From the NCBI GenBank assembly GCA_944322305.1, contig CALUOP010000012.1, forward strand, positions 1 to 48,369: a stretch of DNA of 48,369 nt, given 5' to 3'. The DNA is from an uncultured Coriobacteriaceae bacterium (lineage in GTDB: Bacteria; Actinomycetota; Coriobacteriia; Coriobacteriales; Coriobacteriaceae). Positions 34,799-42,775 of this stretch are shown in pieces. Each line of letters begins with the position of its first letter. The stretch's first letter is position 1. A model generated the notes under the pieces. It was not told the DNA's origin, made no database searches, and worked only from the letters and a program-made list of their open reading frames with translations. Made by a program: the position numbers and the translations under genes.

Positions 34799-35967
34799 CA
34801 GAGCGCTCCTTTGACGAGACGCTTGACCGACGTCGGGACGGCACGCTTGATGCGGTTCCTCAGAATCTCCCTCTTGTACAGATGCGGCGTTAGCGACGCG
34901 ACAGCCGTGAACCCGCCGGACGCATAGGCTTCAGCAAGCCTTTCGCGCTCGGCTGGCAGGGAGGACGGTTTCGTCAGGTTGGCGTTCGACCGCGCGGCTT
35001 CCTCGAACCGCACCTCCTCAATGAACGCGCGGCCCTCGCACGCACGGTCGAGGAGCTTCTGCCCCTTCTCCGTGCTTGCGAGCGCGACGGAAACGCCGCC
35101 GTCTAGGTCGATGGGGAGATGCAGCCGCTCGACCCCCCAGAAGTCCCCGAGCGTGACGTCTCCTGCGCGCTTGGATCCAGCGTATGGGCAAGCGTAGCAG
35201 CACTTCCTGAACGTGGCGCCCTGGTTGAACGTGAGCACATACGGGTCATCGACCGGCAGTGTCGACATCGGTTCTGCACCAACCCTGAAAGATCCGAGGT
35301 AGGACCAGCCAGCCGCCATCTTGTCGCGGGAGTTGTACTCCACCAGGGGCTTTCCAGCCCGTTCCTCGAACCATCGGAGATAATCCTCGAAAAAAGCTGC
35401 CGACGGCACGCCGTGGCAAACAAGGTCGACGGTCACGAGGCTTTCAGGCTCGCAACCGAGATACGCCTTCAGAGCTGCGACTTGGCAGGGCGTCCCGACG
35501 AACAGAACCTCTCCCCCTGCAGCCAGATCGTCCCTGACACGCTTAAAGGCCCCCGCGGTGTCGCTGTGGACGTACTTCGAGCGACGCAGTTCCGCCAGCT
35601 CCCCAGGCGATGACGCCTTCGAATGGGCTGCGCCACTTCCGCGGTTCCATCGCGATCCGTACACGACGCCGCCCTCACCGAGCACCTTCTCCGCAAGGAG
35701 CGAGAACACGCCTCCGGAGGAAGATTCCTCAAGGATCTTCCAGTCTTTCGCCTGCACCGCGAATGAGCGCCCTTCGAATGCCCTCCGCTCGAAGGGTTTG
35801 GCCGCATGGCACGCGCGAAGACATGCCCCGCAGTTGATGCAGGAGTCCCCGTCCACAACGGGGTACTTATGCCCGAGCTCGCGCCCCTCCATGGATATGC
35901 ACGCTTTGGGGCAGGAGGCAACGCACGCCCCGCAGCCCGTGCACGACGAACCGACAGATTCAATCAT
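34798..35967 (-). CDS. FrhB-like Fe-S protein (coenzyme F420 hydrogenase beta-subunit family)
   Basis: A 389-residue protein with two 4Fe-4S ferredoxin motifs at the N-terminus (CTGCGACVASCP and CINCGACLRACH). The FrhB domain follows, with EESSSGGVFSLLAEKVL, FVGTPCQVAALKAYLG and CYACPYAGSKRAGDVTLGDFWG. Members of this group are common in polysaccharide loci beside pyruvyl transferases, yet their reaction is not established; F420 dependence is unlikely in this organism. The start overlaps the pyruvyl transferase stop (ATGA), and the two are probably co-regulated and perhaps act together. Confidence 0.87.
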   Translation of the reverse strand: MIESVGSSCTGCGACVASCPKACISMEGRELGHKYPVVDGDSCINCGACLRACHAAKPFERRAFEGRSFAVQAKDWKILEESSSGGVFSLLAEKVLGEGGVVYGSRWNRGSGAAHSKASSPGELAELRRSKYVHSDTAGAFKRVRDDLAAGGEVLFVGTPCQVAALKAYLGCEPESLVTVDLVCHGVPSAAFFEDYLRWFEERAGKPLVEYNSRDKMAAGWSYLGSFRVGAEPMSTLPVDDPYVLTFNQGATFRKCCYACPYAGSKRAGDVTLGDFWGVERLHLPIDLDGGVSVALASTEKGQKLLDRACEGRAFIEEVRFEEAARSNANLTKPSSLPAERERLAEAYASGGFTAVASLTPHLYKREILRNRIKRAVPTSVKRLVKGAL

Positions 35968-37085
35968 CGCGACACCTCCTCGATGAGTCCCCGGAGGTAA
36001 ACACGCGCGCTCGCCGTCCCACGCGCGATAGCGTCCGCCGGACCCGCGTATTCGATCTCCTCCGAAACCACGGCCTCGTCGAACCGCCCAGTCACCAGTC
36101 TCCGCTCCAAGCCGGTCAGCGCGAGGATGTTCTCGATGCGAGCGTTGTATTTCGCGGCAAAGGTGAGGAACCGTTTTCGGAAGATGATCGAGAAGGCCGT
36201 TCCGTGGAACGAGTTCGACACCACGAAGTCAGCGTCCCTGAAGAGCGCGAGGAAATCGGAGGGGTTCGCGAACAGGAAGTTGCGGTCCACTCCGGGCATG
36301 CGGATGGGCCTGACCGAGAGGACATAGAGCCTCGCTCCGAGCATATCCGCTATCTCGCGCGCCTGCCGCACCATGTCATCGTATCCCTGCGCGATGACGT
36401 AGACCAGGACATACGGCTCCTTCCGTACTTTTCGGGAGGCCAGCTCGCACCATTGCTCGCGGTCAAGGAAGAACACCGGATCGAGGTCGACCCGCGCCTC
36501 GATGCCGTGCTCCGCCAGCTGCTCGGCGGCCTTCGACTCGCGCACGGAAACGCCCGCAAACGGCGCGACCCCCTTGGCGATGGCCGAACCTTCCTCCTCG
36601 GTCAGCTCGTCCTTGCCGATGCTCGCCGCATAGGATGCCCTCGTGGCACCCTCCGGCGCGAAGCCAAGAAAGTAGCTCTTGTCCTTGCTACCGTTATAGG
36701 TGGAGTTCCACACCTGATCGCTGCCCACAAGGTAGAGATCCGCCCGCGGGCAGCCCGCGGAGAGCTCGCCCGAGTCGGAGAACCGGCCGCTCAGAGCGAT
36801 ATGCCCCTTCAGGTAGGAGCGGAAGACCGCCTTCTGGGGAAGGCGTATGACCGAGCTTGCAAACAGGAACGCCAGCTTCCACGGGAGGCTCTTGTCCGGG
36901 TATTTTATCTTGACGTTGTTCCACACCCTGTACCGTGCAGGCACGTAATCCAGAACCACGACCTCGGCCCCCAGTTCGCAGAGCGTCTTCGAAAGCGCGT
37001 AGCATTGGAGGACGGAACCGTGATTGATTCCGAAGTGGATGGTCAGGATCGCGACCTTCGGCGGTCTGCTATGAATTCTATTCAC
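35964..37085 (-). CDS. Polysaccharide pyruvyl transferase family protein
   Basis: A 373-residue enzyme of the CsaB/polysaccharide pyruvyl transferase family, which transfers pyruvate from PEP to sugar hydroxyls, adding negative charge. The N-terminal pattern AILTIHFGINHGSVLQCYAL, the LYLVGSDQVWNSTYNG element and the late VVSNSFHGTAFSIIF motif with its His are family hallmarks. The GTG at 37085 is used: AAGGAGG lies five bases before it, inside the last codons of the epimerase gene (8-base overlap). An earlier GTG at 37091 falls within the ribosome site. Confidence 0.88.
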   Translation of the reverse strand: MNRIHSRPPKVAILTIHFGINHGSVLQCYALSKTLCELGAEVVVLDYVPARYRVWNNVKIKYPDKSLPWKLAFLFASSVIRLPQKAVFRSYLKGHIALSGRFSDSGELSAGCPRADLYLVGSDQVWNSTYNGSKDKSYFLGFAPEGATRASYAASIGKDELTEEEGSAIAKGVAPFAGVSVRESKAAEQLAEHGIEARVDLDPVFFLDREQWCELASRKVRKEPYVLVYVIAQGYDDMVRQAREIADMLGARLYVLSVRPIRMPGVDRNFLFANPSDFLALFRDADFVVSNSFHGTAFSIIFRKRFLTFAAKYNARIENILALTGLERRLVTGRFDEAVVSEEIEYAGPADAIARGTASARVYLRGLIEEVSR

Positions 37086-38190
37086 TGGCACCTCCTTGTC
37101 GGAGGATATCCGCGATCCTCTCGCTCGCGTGTCCGTCGCCGTAGGGGTTGGACGCGTGGGACATCTTCTCGTAGGCCGCCGGGTCGTCGAGCAGGCGAGA
37201 GAACTCGCGGTAGATAGTCCCCTCCTCGGTGCCCACGAGCCTGAGCGTGCCGGCCTCCACGCCCTCGGGGCGCTCGGTGGTGTCGCGCATGACGAGCACG
37301 GGCTTGCCCAGGCTGGGCGCCTCCTCCTGGATGCCGCCCGAGTCGGTGAGGATGAGGTGGCTTCGGGCCATGAAGTTGTGGAAGTCCACGACCTCCAAGG
37401 GGTCGATGATCCTGAGTCGGTCGAAGCCGTCCAGCTCCTCGTGGGCGGCCCTGCGCACCTGCGGGTTCATGTGGATCGGGTAGACCGCCTTGGTGTCGGG
37501 CCTCTCCTCCATGACCCGCCTGATGGCGCGGAACATGCGGTGCATGGGCTCGCCCAGGTTCTCCCTGCGGTGGGCGGTGACGAGGATGAGGCGGCTACCC
37601 TCGGCCCACTCCAGCACGGGGTGGGAGTAGCCCTCCCTGACCGTGTGGCGCAGGGCGTCGATGCCGGTGTTGCCGGTGACGAAGATGCGCTCGGCGGGCT
37701 TGGCCTCCTCGAGCAGGTTCTTCCTGCTCGTCTCCGTGGGGGCGAAGTACCAGTTGCTGATCACATCGACCGCCTGGCGGTTGAACTCCTCGGGCCACGG
37801 GCTGTAGAGGTTCCTCGTGCGCAGGCCGGCCTCAACGTGGCCCACCGGGATCTGCAGGTAGAAGGCCGCCAGAGCCGCCGCGAACGAGGTCGTGGTGTCT
37901 CCGTGGACGAGCACCACGTCGGGCTCCTCGTACTCCATGACCTTCCTGAGGCCGGAGAGCACGTCGCAGGTGACGTCGAAGAGCGTCTGGCCCGGCCTCA
38001 TCACGTGCAGGTCGCGGTCGGGCCTCACGCCGAAGACACGGAGCACCTGGTCGAGCATCTCGCGGTGCTGGCCTGTGGCGACGACCACGGTGTCGAACTC
38101 CTCGGGCCTGGACTTGAGCTCCAGCACCAGCGGGCACATCTTGATGGCCTCCGGGCGCGTGCCGAAGACGAGCATGACCTTCTTCCTCAT
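37078..38190 (-). CDS. wecB: UDP-N-acetylglucosamine 2-epimerase (non-hydrolysing)
   Basis: Converts UDP-GlcNAc to UDP-ManNAc in the cytoplasm, the donor for the WecG/TagA-type enzyme encoded just upstream. The 370 residues show KVMLVFGTRPEAIKM at the start, VHGDTTTSF, GHVEAGLRT with the catalytic-region Glu, VTAHRRENLG and TDSGGIQEEAPSLGKP. The ATG overlaps the upstream stop (ATGA, 4 bases). The frame continues open far upstream through the transferase gene, but only this start matches the family. Codon use is GC-rich. Confidence 0.95.
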   Translation of the reverse strand: MRKKVMLVFGTRPEAIKMCPLVLELKSRPEEFDTVVVATGQHREMLDQVLRVFGVRPDRDLHVMRPGQTLFDVTCDVLSGLRKVMEYEEPDVVLVHGDTTTSFAAALAAFYLQIPVGHVEAGLRTRNLYSPWPEEFNRQAVDVISNWYFAPTETSRKNLLEEAKPAERIFVTGNTGIDALRHTVREGYSHPVLEWAEGSRLILVTAHRRENLGEPMHRMFRAIRRVMEERPDTKAVYPIHMNPQVRRAAHEELDGFDRLRIIDPLEVVDFHNFMARSHLILTDSGGIQEEAPSLGKPVLVMRDTTERPEGVEAGTLRLVGTEEGTIYREFSRLLDDPAAYEKMSHASNPYGDGHASERIADILRQGGASE

Positions 38191-38960
38191 CGGGAGGCCT
38201 CCCCCTTCATCCTCTTCTCCTCCTCGCGCAGCATCCGCATGAACCGGGCGTTGCCGGCCACGTACCTCTTGGCGAGCCTGCCGGGCTCCTGCATCATGCG
38301 GAAGAGCCACTCCAAATGAGCCCGCTGCATCCACATCGGAGCGCGGGGTATGGCCCCGGAGACGACGTCGAAGCTGCCGCCGACGCCCACGTAGGCGCCC
38401 GTGAGCCCGAGCTCCCGGAAGCGCTCGATGAGGCGCTCCTTCTTGGGACTCGTGATCCCCACGAAGGTGACCTGCGCGCCGCTGTCGCGCACCTCCTCGG
38501 CCACGGCGTCGAACTCTCCCTCGCCGAAGTAGCCGTCGCGGACGCCGACGACGTCGAGGCCCGGGTACTCCCCCAGCAGCGCGTCCCGCGTGCGCTCCAC
38601 GACCTCGCGCTTGGCGCCAAGCAGGAACACGCGGTAGCCCTCGCGCTCCGCGAGGGCGCACAGCTCCGCCATCAGGTCGACGCCGGCCACCCTTTCGGGA
38701 ACGGGGGAGCCGAGCCTCCTTGCGGCCATCACCATCGAGGCGCCGTCGGCGTTGACGACCTCGCAGCGCCTCACGCAGGCGTCCATCCACGGGTCGTCGC
38801 ACATCTGCAGGAGCTTGTCGGCGTTCACGCCGATGAGGTGCGCGAAAGCGCCGGACTCCACGAGCTCCTTGGTCCTCCCGACCGTCTGGGCCATGGTCCA
38901 CGGGTCGACGGGAACCCCCATGACCTCGACGCGCTTGGGCAGTGAGTTTTTCTCGGCCAT
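38187..38960 (-). CDS. WecG/TagA/CpsF family glycosyltransferase
   Basis: A 257-residue transferase that adds ManNAc (TagA/WecG) or a related sugar to an undecaprenyl-PP-linked acceptor on the cytoplasmic face. Characteristic are VEVMGVPVDPWTMAQTV, the VNADGASMVMAARRLG motif with the catalytic-type Asp, RVAGVDLMAEL, FLLGAKREVVER, GISTSPKKE-like VGITSPKKE and AYVGVGGSFDVVSGAIPRAP. The C-terminal basic helices hold it at the membrane. It starts at the TGATG overlap with the sugar transferase. With wecB next, ManNAc transfer is the best guess. Confidence 0.93.
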   Translation of the reverse strand: MAEKNSLPKRVEVMGVPVDPWTMAQTVGRTKELVESGAFAHLIGVNADKLLQMCDDPWMDACVRRCEVVNADGASMVMAARRLGSPVPERVAGVDLMAELCALAEREGYRVFLLGAKREVVERTRDALLGEYPGLDVVGVRDGYFGEGEFDAVAEEVRDSGAQVTFVGITSPKKERLIERFRELGLTGAYVGVGGSFDVVSGAIPRAPMWMQRAHLEWLFRMMQEPGRLAKRYVAGNARFMRMLREEEKRMKGEASR

Positions 38961-39703
38961 CAGTAGGCCCCCTTCCCGTCGAGCATGGATCGGACGGTCG
39001 AGAACATGAGCTTGAGGTCATGAGCCGGCGAGCTCTTCTCGATGTAGTCGAGGTCGAGGTCGACCATCTCCTCGAAGGAGGAGTCCGAGCGCGTGGACGC
39101 CTGCCACGCTCCGCCACAGCCGGGCTTGACGCGCAGACGCCGCATGGCGCGCTCGTCGTATTGGACAACCTCCCTTGGCAGCGCCGGGCGCGGGCCGATG
39201 AGGGACATCTGGCCCGTGAAGACGTTCAGCAGCTGCGGGAGCTCGTCGATGGAGTGCCTGCGGATGAAGTGACCCAAGCCCGGGATGACGCGCGGGTCGT
39301 CCTTGATCTTGAACAGCGGGCCGTCCGCCTCGTTTTGATCCCGGAGCTCCACAAGCATCTCGTCTGCGTGCGGCACCATCGAGCGGAACTTCCACATGCG
39401 AAAGAAGCGGTAGGTGCCGTCGGCGCGCACGCGGCCCGCGCGCAGCTGGCTATAGAGCGGGCCGGCGCCCGGGGACTTCACGCAGATGGCGGCGGAGAGG
39501 GCGAGGCCCGGGACGAGCAGGACCGCCAAGGCGGCTCCCGACGCCACGACGTCGAAGGCCCGCTTGGCGGCGCGGTAGCCGTAGCGGCCCGGCACAGGGC
39601 GCACGCCAGAGTCGGCGCCGTGCAGCAGCGTGACCGCCTCGGCGTCAGTGAGCCCAATGGCAGCAACCTCCCCCGCCAGCGGGGCGCTATCTTCTCTTCT
39701 CAT
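38960..39703 (-). CDS. Initiating sugar-phosphate transferase (bacterial sugar transferase family)
   Basis: A 247-residue polyisoprenyl-phosphate hexose-1-phosphate transferase that starts the repeat unit by loading the first sugar phosphate onto undecaprenyl phosphate. It has one membrane segment (about 70-92), then YRFFRMWKFRSMVPHAD, RVIPGLGHFIRRHSIDELPQL and NVFTGQMSLIGPRPALP. It is the short form without the long N-terminal membrane domain. The ATG at 39703 lies eight bases after a run of nine G that serves as the ribosome site. A TTG further upstream at 39742 would place this run inside the protein and is less likely. Confidence 0.93.
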   Translation of the reverse strand: MRREDSAPLAGEVAAIGLTDAEAVTLLHGADSGVRPVPGRYGYRAAKRAFDVVASGAALAVLLVPGLALSAAICVKSPGAGPLYSQLRAGRVRADGTYRFFRMWKFRSMVPHADEMLVELRDQNEADGPLFKIKDDPRVIPGLGHFIRRHSIDELPQLLNVFTGQMSLIGPRPALPREVVQYDERAMRRLRVKPGCGGAWQASTRSDSSFEEMVDLDLDYIEKSSPAHDLKLMFSTVRSMLDGKGAY

Positions 39704-39711
39704 CGGCGAGA

Positions 39712-39720
39712 CCCCCCCCC
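39712..39720 (-). repeat. G9 homopolymer at the sugar-transferase ribosome binding site
   Basis: Nine C on the plus strand (nine G in the mRNA) eight bases before the ATG of the initiating transferase, in the only G-rich stretch that can serve as Shine-Dalgarno. A change in length would alter spacing and perhaps translation. The 14-base context matches the tract in the acyltransferase gene. Confidence 0.9.
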
Positions 39721-39823
39721 GCAGCGTTTTCGCAGGAGGCAATCCTTCTCTTCCAGCATTCCGACCCGTGCTCCCGACCCTCGTAAACCTTCGCTTGCAG
39801 AACCTGCGCCCTGGCCGGCGCCG

Positions 39824-40429
39824 TCAGCTCTTCCTCGGCACGTCCAGGGGCATGCACTCCGTGAAGCCGCCGTCCGCGTCGGTGACGCGCACCAGGCAGC
39901 GCCTGCGGTGGCGGTCCACCCTGCTCACGCGCGCCTCCTGGCCCACCAGCGGGCCGCGCTCCACACGGAGGACGCCGCCCTCGATCACGGCCACGCTGTT
40001 GCGCAGCACGTGCTCCGGCCCGGCGGCGCCGACGAGCCACGCCGCGGCCTCGTCGGAAAGCGGCATGTACGAAGCGCCGAACGCGCCGGCGAGCTCCGCG
40101 GGGAACGTGAGTCCCGCGAGCGCCTTGGCAAGCGCCCGCACGTCGGAGGTCTGCGCGAGCGCCGTCCCCCTGTAAGCGGGCACGGTGTCCAGGCGCCAGA
40201 CGCCGCCGCGCTTGAACCAGCGCTCCTTGCGCAGGGCGAACGCATCCGCCAGCACCGCGCGCGGAAGAACCCTGAGGAGCCTCTCGCACGTGGCCCGCTC
40301 GCGGCCCTCGGGCACGCGCAGCACATACCAGCGCAAACGCCCCCGCGGGCTCCTGCGCCCCGCGGGCAGGCCGAGCGGAAGGGCGGCGCCGGCGCCTGCG
40401 CGCGTGCTTTTCTCCACTGCAACAGCCAT
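39824..40429 (-). CDS. NusG/RfaH/LoaP-like transcription antiterminator
   Basis: A 201-residue NusG paralogue. After a variable basic N-terminus comes the NGN domain, beginning LRWYVLRVPEGRERATCERLL (about 35-55), then YRGTALAQTSDVRALAKALAG. The C-terminal KOW-like domain has GPLVGQEARVSRVDRHRRRCLVRV. Specialised NusG proteins such as RfaH, UpxY and LoaP sit first in long polysaccharide or antibiotic operons and keep RNA polymerase reading through. Its position as first gene of a 14-kb operon fits. The ATG at 40429 was chosen: AGGGAGG is six bases before it, whereas a GTG at 40435 touches the site. It is 120 bases ahead of the sugar transferase. Confidence 0.87.
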   Translation of the reverse strand: MAVAVEKSTRAGAGAALPLGLPAGRRSPRGRLRWYVLRVPEGRERATCERLLRVLPRAVLADAFALRKERWFKRGGVWRLDTVPAYRGTALAQTSDVRALAKALAGLTFPAELAGAFGASYMPLSDEAAAWLVGAAGPEHVLRNSVAVIEGGVLRVERGPLVGQEARVSRVDRHRRRCLVRVTDADGGFTECMPLDVPRKS

Positions 40430-40488
40430 GGGCACCCTCCCTTAGCAGCTCGTCTACCTGCGGAAACGCAAGCGATTTACGTAAGCGG

Positions 40489-40520
40489 GGTGTCTGGAAA
40501 GGTACACCTTTTTAGACACC
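40489..40520 (-). promoter_or_regulatory. Nested hairpin in the polysaccharide operon leader
   Basis: In the minus-strand RNA GGTGTCT and AGACACC form a 7-bp stem. It encloses a second near-perfect hairpin made from AAAGGTG and TACCTTT-type arms. It lies about 15 bases after the likely -10 box and about 60 before the antiterminator start. Such a hairpin could recruit a LoaP-like protein or be a binding site for a repressor. Confidence 0.5.
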
Positions 40521-40648
40521 TCTCAGCACAGCTATTCTACACGAATAAAAGCCCTAAACAGCCCTCAATACGTTTTCCACAGTCCACATGTTGTGGTTCG
40601 CGCCGTCTGAGCGCGGTACGCAGGCGCTCCGGGCGGGTGCTTGCAAAT

Positions 40649-40667
40649 GTGTACTTTTTTGACACCT
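40649..40667 (-). repeat. Second copy of the GTGTC-A/T-run-GTAC motif
   Basis: On the minus strand AGGTGTCAAAAAAGTACAC resembles AGGTGTCTAAAAAGGTGTAC in the leader hairpin about 150 bases away, but it lacks the closing GACACC arm. Same orientation, upstream of the promoter. This suggests a protein-binding site present twice. Confidence 0.5.
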
Positions 40668-41330
40668 GCACTGTAGAAGCAAACCGCTGGTAGCGCACGC
40701 TGCGCCGCGTTTAAAACTCCCCTATTTCCTTGTAAAACCAAATGACGCAAACACAACGTCGTATAGGCGATGCATCACAATATGTGGCGACCGCGCGCCA
40801 ACACATTTGGCATCCGGCTGACCAGCCTCGCACAAACAAACCCGCCCGAGCTCTATGCACGTCACAGAGCTGCCACACTGGCTCAATCCCGCAATACCTC
40901 TTCGGAGGTTTTGCGGAGCGGGAGTGCAAAGGCATTACCGCCCCGGTTTTCTATACGTTGTCACCTCGGTTCAGCCCGGCGGCATTCTCAACGCAGAGAG
41001 ATCTGCGCGATAACAGTGCGGTGCTCGGCGGCAGCCATGTGGACAGCCCGACAAAACTGCCGCTGCCGACTACCGAAGAGAAACCATGCCCGACCTGCCA
41101 TCTTCAACATGCTCTTCTCGCCCGACTTGGCGGTGCGGACGCGAGCACCGGCGGACAATAAGCAGGTACCAAGCGGGAGAACGGGCGAGACCACCCGACA
41201 GCAGGGCCATGTCATGGGCCGCACTTCGTCGCGCCGCCATACCCCGCAGCTACGTCGCCTCTTGGCGTACCCGCCGCAAGCGGATGGGTATAGAGAGACC
41301 GTAGGTTCCGCCGCAGAGAAAGGACCGGCC

Positions 41331-41729
41331 ATGGACGAGGTTCTCGCCTATCTCAAAAAGCACCCCACGTACTTCCTTGCCACCGTTGACGAGAACGGCA
41401 ACCCGCAGGTGCGCCCGTTTGGCACCGCCACCAAGTTCGAGGGCAAGCTCCTTATCCAGACCGGCAAGAAGAAGACGGTGTCGCGCCAGATGCACGCCCA
41501 CCCGCGCGTTGAGCTGTGCGCTTTGGGCGACGACGGTTCGTGGCTGCGCGTGGCCGCCGACGCGCACGAGGTAGACAGCACAGAGGCACGCCAAGCCGTG
41601 TTGGACGACCACCCCAAGCTGCAGGGCATGTACGCAGCCGACGACGGCAACTGCGAGGTCTTTGCGCTGGAAAACGCCACCGCAACGTTCAGCTCGTTCA
41701 CTGCTGAGCCCAAAACCGTCACGTTCTAA
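41331..41729 (+). CDS. Pyridoxamine 5'-phosphate oxidase-like flavoprotein
   Basis: A 132-residue split-barrel protein. MDEVLAYLKKHPTYFLATVDENGNPQVRPFG is the standard beginning of the small FMN-binding pyridoxamine-phosphate-oxidase-like group, with KLLIQTGKKKTVSRQM and HPRVELCAL following. These proteins bind FMN or F420 as homodimers and reduce various substrates; a specific substrate cannot be read. GAGAAAGGA precedes the ATG; further upstream open frame was ignored because it has no family sequence. Confidence 0.88.
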   Translation: MDEVLAYLKKHPTYFLATVDENGNPQVRPFGTATKFEGKLLIQTGKKKTVSRQMHAHPRVELCALGDDGSWLRVAADAHEVDSTEARQAVLDDHPKLQGMYAADDGNCEVFALENATATFSSFTAEPKTVTF

Positions 41730-41884
41730 CGCGGTGCGCTTAGGCACCCCATCGCAAGCGGCGAGCCCCTGTGCCCGCCGCTTTTGCCGTAGACGCAATT
41801 GTAGAAGTTTTTGCGAATCATCGCCTTACCAAAGTCAGGGCTATATAGCATTTTGCTTTACAATGTCATACAGAGGTGATGGAT

Positions 41885-42391
41885 ATGGCGCAGTCTATAC
41901 TGAGCGTTCGCATGGACAGCGAAACAAAAGCAGCTTTCGCAGCGTTTTGCGAAGAGGTCGGCATGAGCGTCTCGACCGCTATCAACCTCTTTGCGCGTCA
42001 AACCGTGCGCGAACGGCGCATCCCCTTTGTAATATCTGCAGCCCCCACTGGCAAAAACGCACGGCCGGACACCGACGCTGGCGTCCTTTCGCTGCAAGAG
42101 ATCGCCTCCGCGGTTACACGCTGTGCTTCTCGCAAACCGGGCATCTCTAGAGTTGTGCTGTTTGGCTCCTACGCGCGGGGAGAGGCGCGGCCCGAGAGCG
42201 ACGTTGACCTGCGCGTTGAATACGACGAAGGGGCGCTCTCGCTGCTCGGTCTGTCCGAATTCTCCCAAGATGTGCAAGATGCGACGGGAAAGCCCGTTGA
42301 CATTGTTTCGCGCCACGACCTGGGCGATGACGCTTTTGCCCAGGCGATCCAGCTCGAAGGGGTAACGCTGTATGAGCGCCAAGAGCACTGA
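41885..42391 (+). CDS. RelB/DinJ antitoxin fused to MNT nucleotidyltransferase
   Basis: A 168-residue protein with two parts. Residues 1-52 are a ribbon-helix-helix antitoxin of the RelB/DinJ type: LSVRMDSETKAAFAAFCEE, then GMSVSTAINLFARQTV and RRIPFVI. Residues about 70-168 are a minimal nucleotidyltransferase with GSYARGEARPESDVDL (Gly-Ser 94-95, Asp 106 and 108), the MntA antitoxin motif. MntA adds AMP to the HEPN toxin HepT and silences it. The gene overlaps the HEPN gene by 20 bases. The ribbon-helix-helix part could give DNA-binding autoregulation. AGAGGTG precedes the ATG at 41885; ATG 41879 and GTG 41876 are alternatives. TACAAT near 41859-41864 may be the -10 box. Confidence 0.85.
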   Translation: MAQSILSVRMDSETKAAFAAFCEEVGMSVSTAINLFARQTVRERRIPFVISAAPTGKNARPDTDAGVLSLQEIASAVTRCASRKPGISRVVLFGSYARGEARPESDVDLRVEYDEGALSLLGLSEFSQDVQDATGKPVDIVSRHDLGDDAFAQAIQLEGVTLYERQEH

Positions 42392-42749
42392 CGACGGCCG
42401 CGTGGCGGAGCTTTACCGTGTAATAGGCGAAACGTGTGAGCGTATCAAGGTGCTCGGCCTCACCCGTGATGCGTTTGTTGCGGATGAATCCGTTCAGGGT
42501 CGCATAAATGCCGACGCCATTTTCATGTGCATCCTCCGTGCTGCGGAAGAGGCCGGCAACATGTCGGATGAGACAAAGCGCGCATATCCGCATATTCCTT
42601 GGAGGGCAATCCACGGCATGCGGAACATCTTCACTCATGACTATGGGAAACTCGATCGGTCGATCGTCTGGAGCGCTGTTGCAGACGACTTTCCCCTGCT
42701 TGAGAACTTCTGCCGCGAGTTCGCAGAGGACCACGGGTTCGCCCTGTAA
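42372..42749 (+). CDS. hepT: HepT-like HEPN toxin (DUF86)
   Basis: A 125-residue all-helical HEPN ribonuclease toxin. The catalytic and target motif is exact: RNIFTHDY (Arg 84, His 89, Tyr 91), the R-x4-H-x-Y pattern in which the Tyr is AMPylated by MntA-type antitoxins. Preceding helices ADAIFMCILRAAEEAGNM and WRAIHGMRNI fit the DUF86 fold. It overlaps the fused antitoxin gene by 20 bases and is translated with it. The length is normal, so the toxin seems intact. Confidence 0.9.
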   Translation: MSAKSTDDGRVAELYRVIGETCERIKVLGLTRDAFVADESVQGRINADAIFMCILRAAEEAGNMSDETKRAYPHIPWRAIHGMRNIFTHDYGKLDRSIVWSAVADDFPLLENFCREFAEDHGFAL

Positions 42750-42775
42750 GTTCCCCTGCGTAAAGGAGCAGCCCC

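Larger units (their letters stand above)
40430..41330. other. 900-base gene-free region at the head of the polysaccharide operon
   Basis: No convincing gene was found on either strand; the open frames have no family features. The left part holds the operon promoter region: TAGAAT (40539 to 40534, minus strand) is the best -10 box, in an AT-rich stretch, with a long leader that forms a hairpin. A related motif lies near 40649-40667. The right part (about 40700-41300) shows no recognised structure apart from the neighbour's ribosome site and TATAGA at 41289-41294. Confidence 0.45.

Noticed and set aside
40742-41161. Protein-coding gene of 139 residues upstream of the oxidase-like gene
   Set aside because: No ribosome site, no domain-like pattern, and composition unlike the neighbours.
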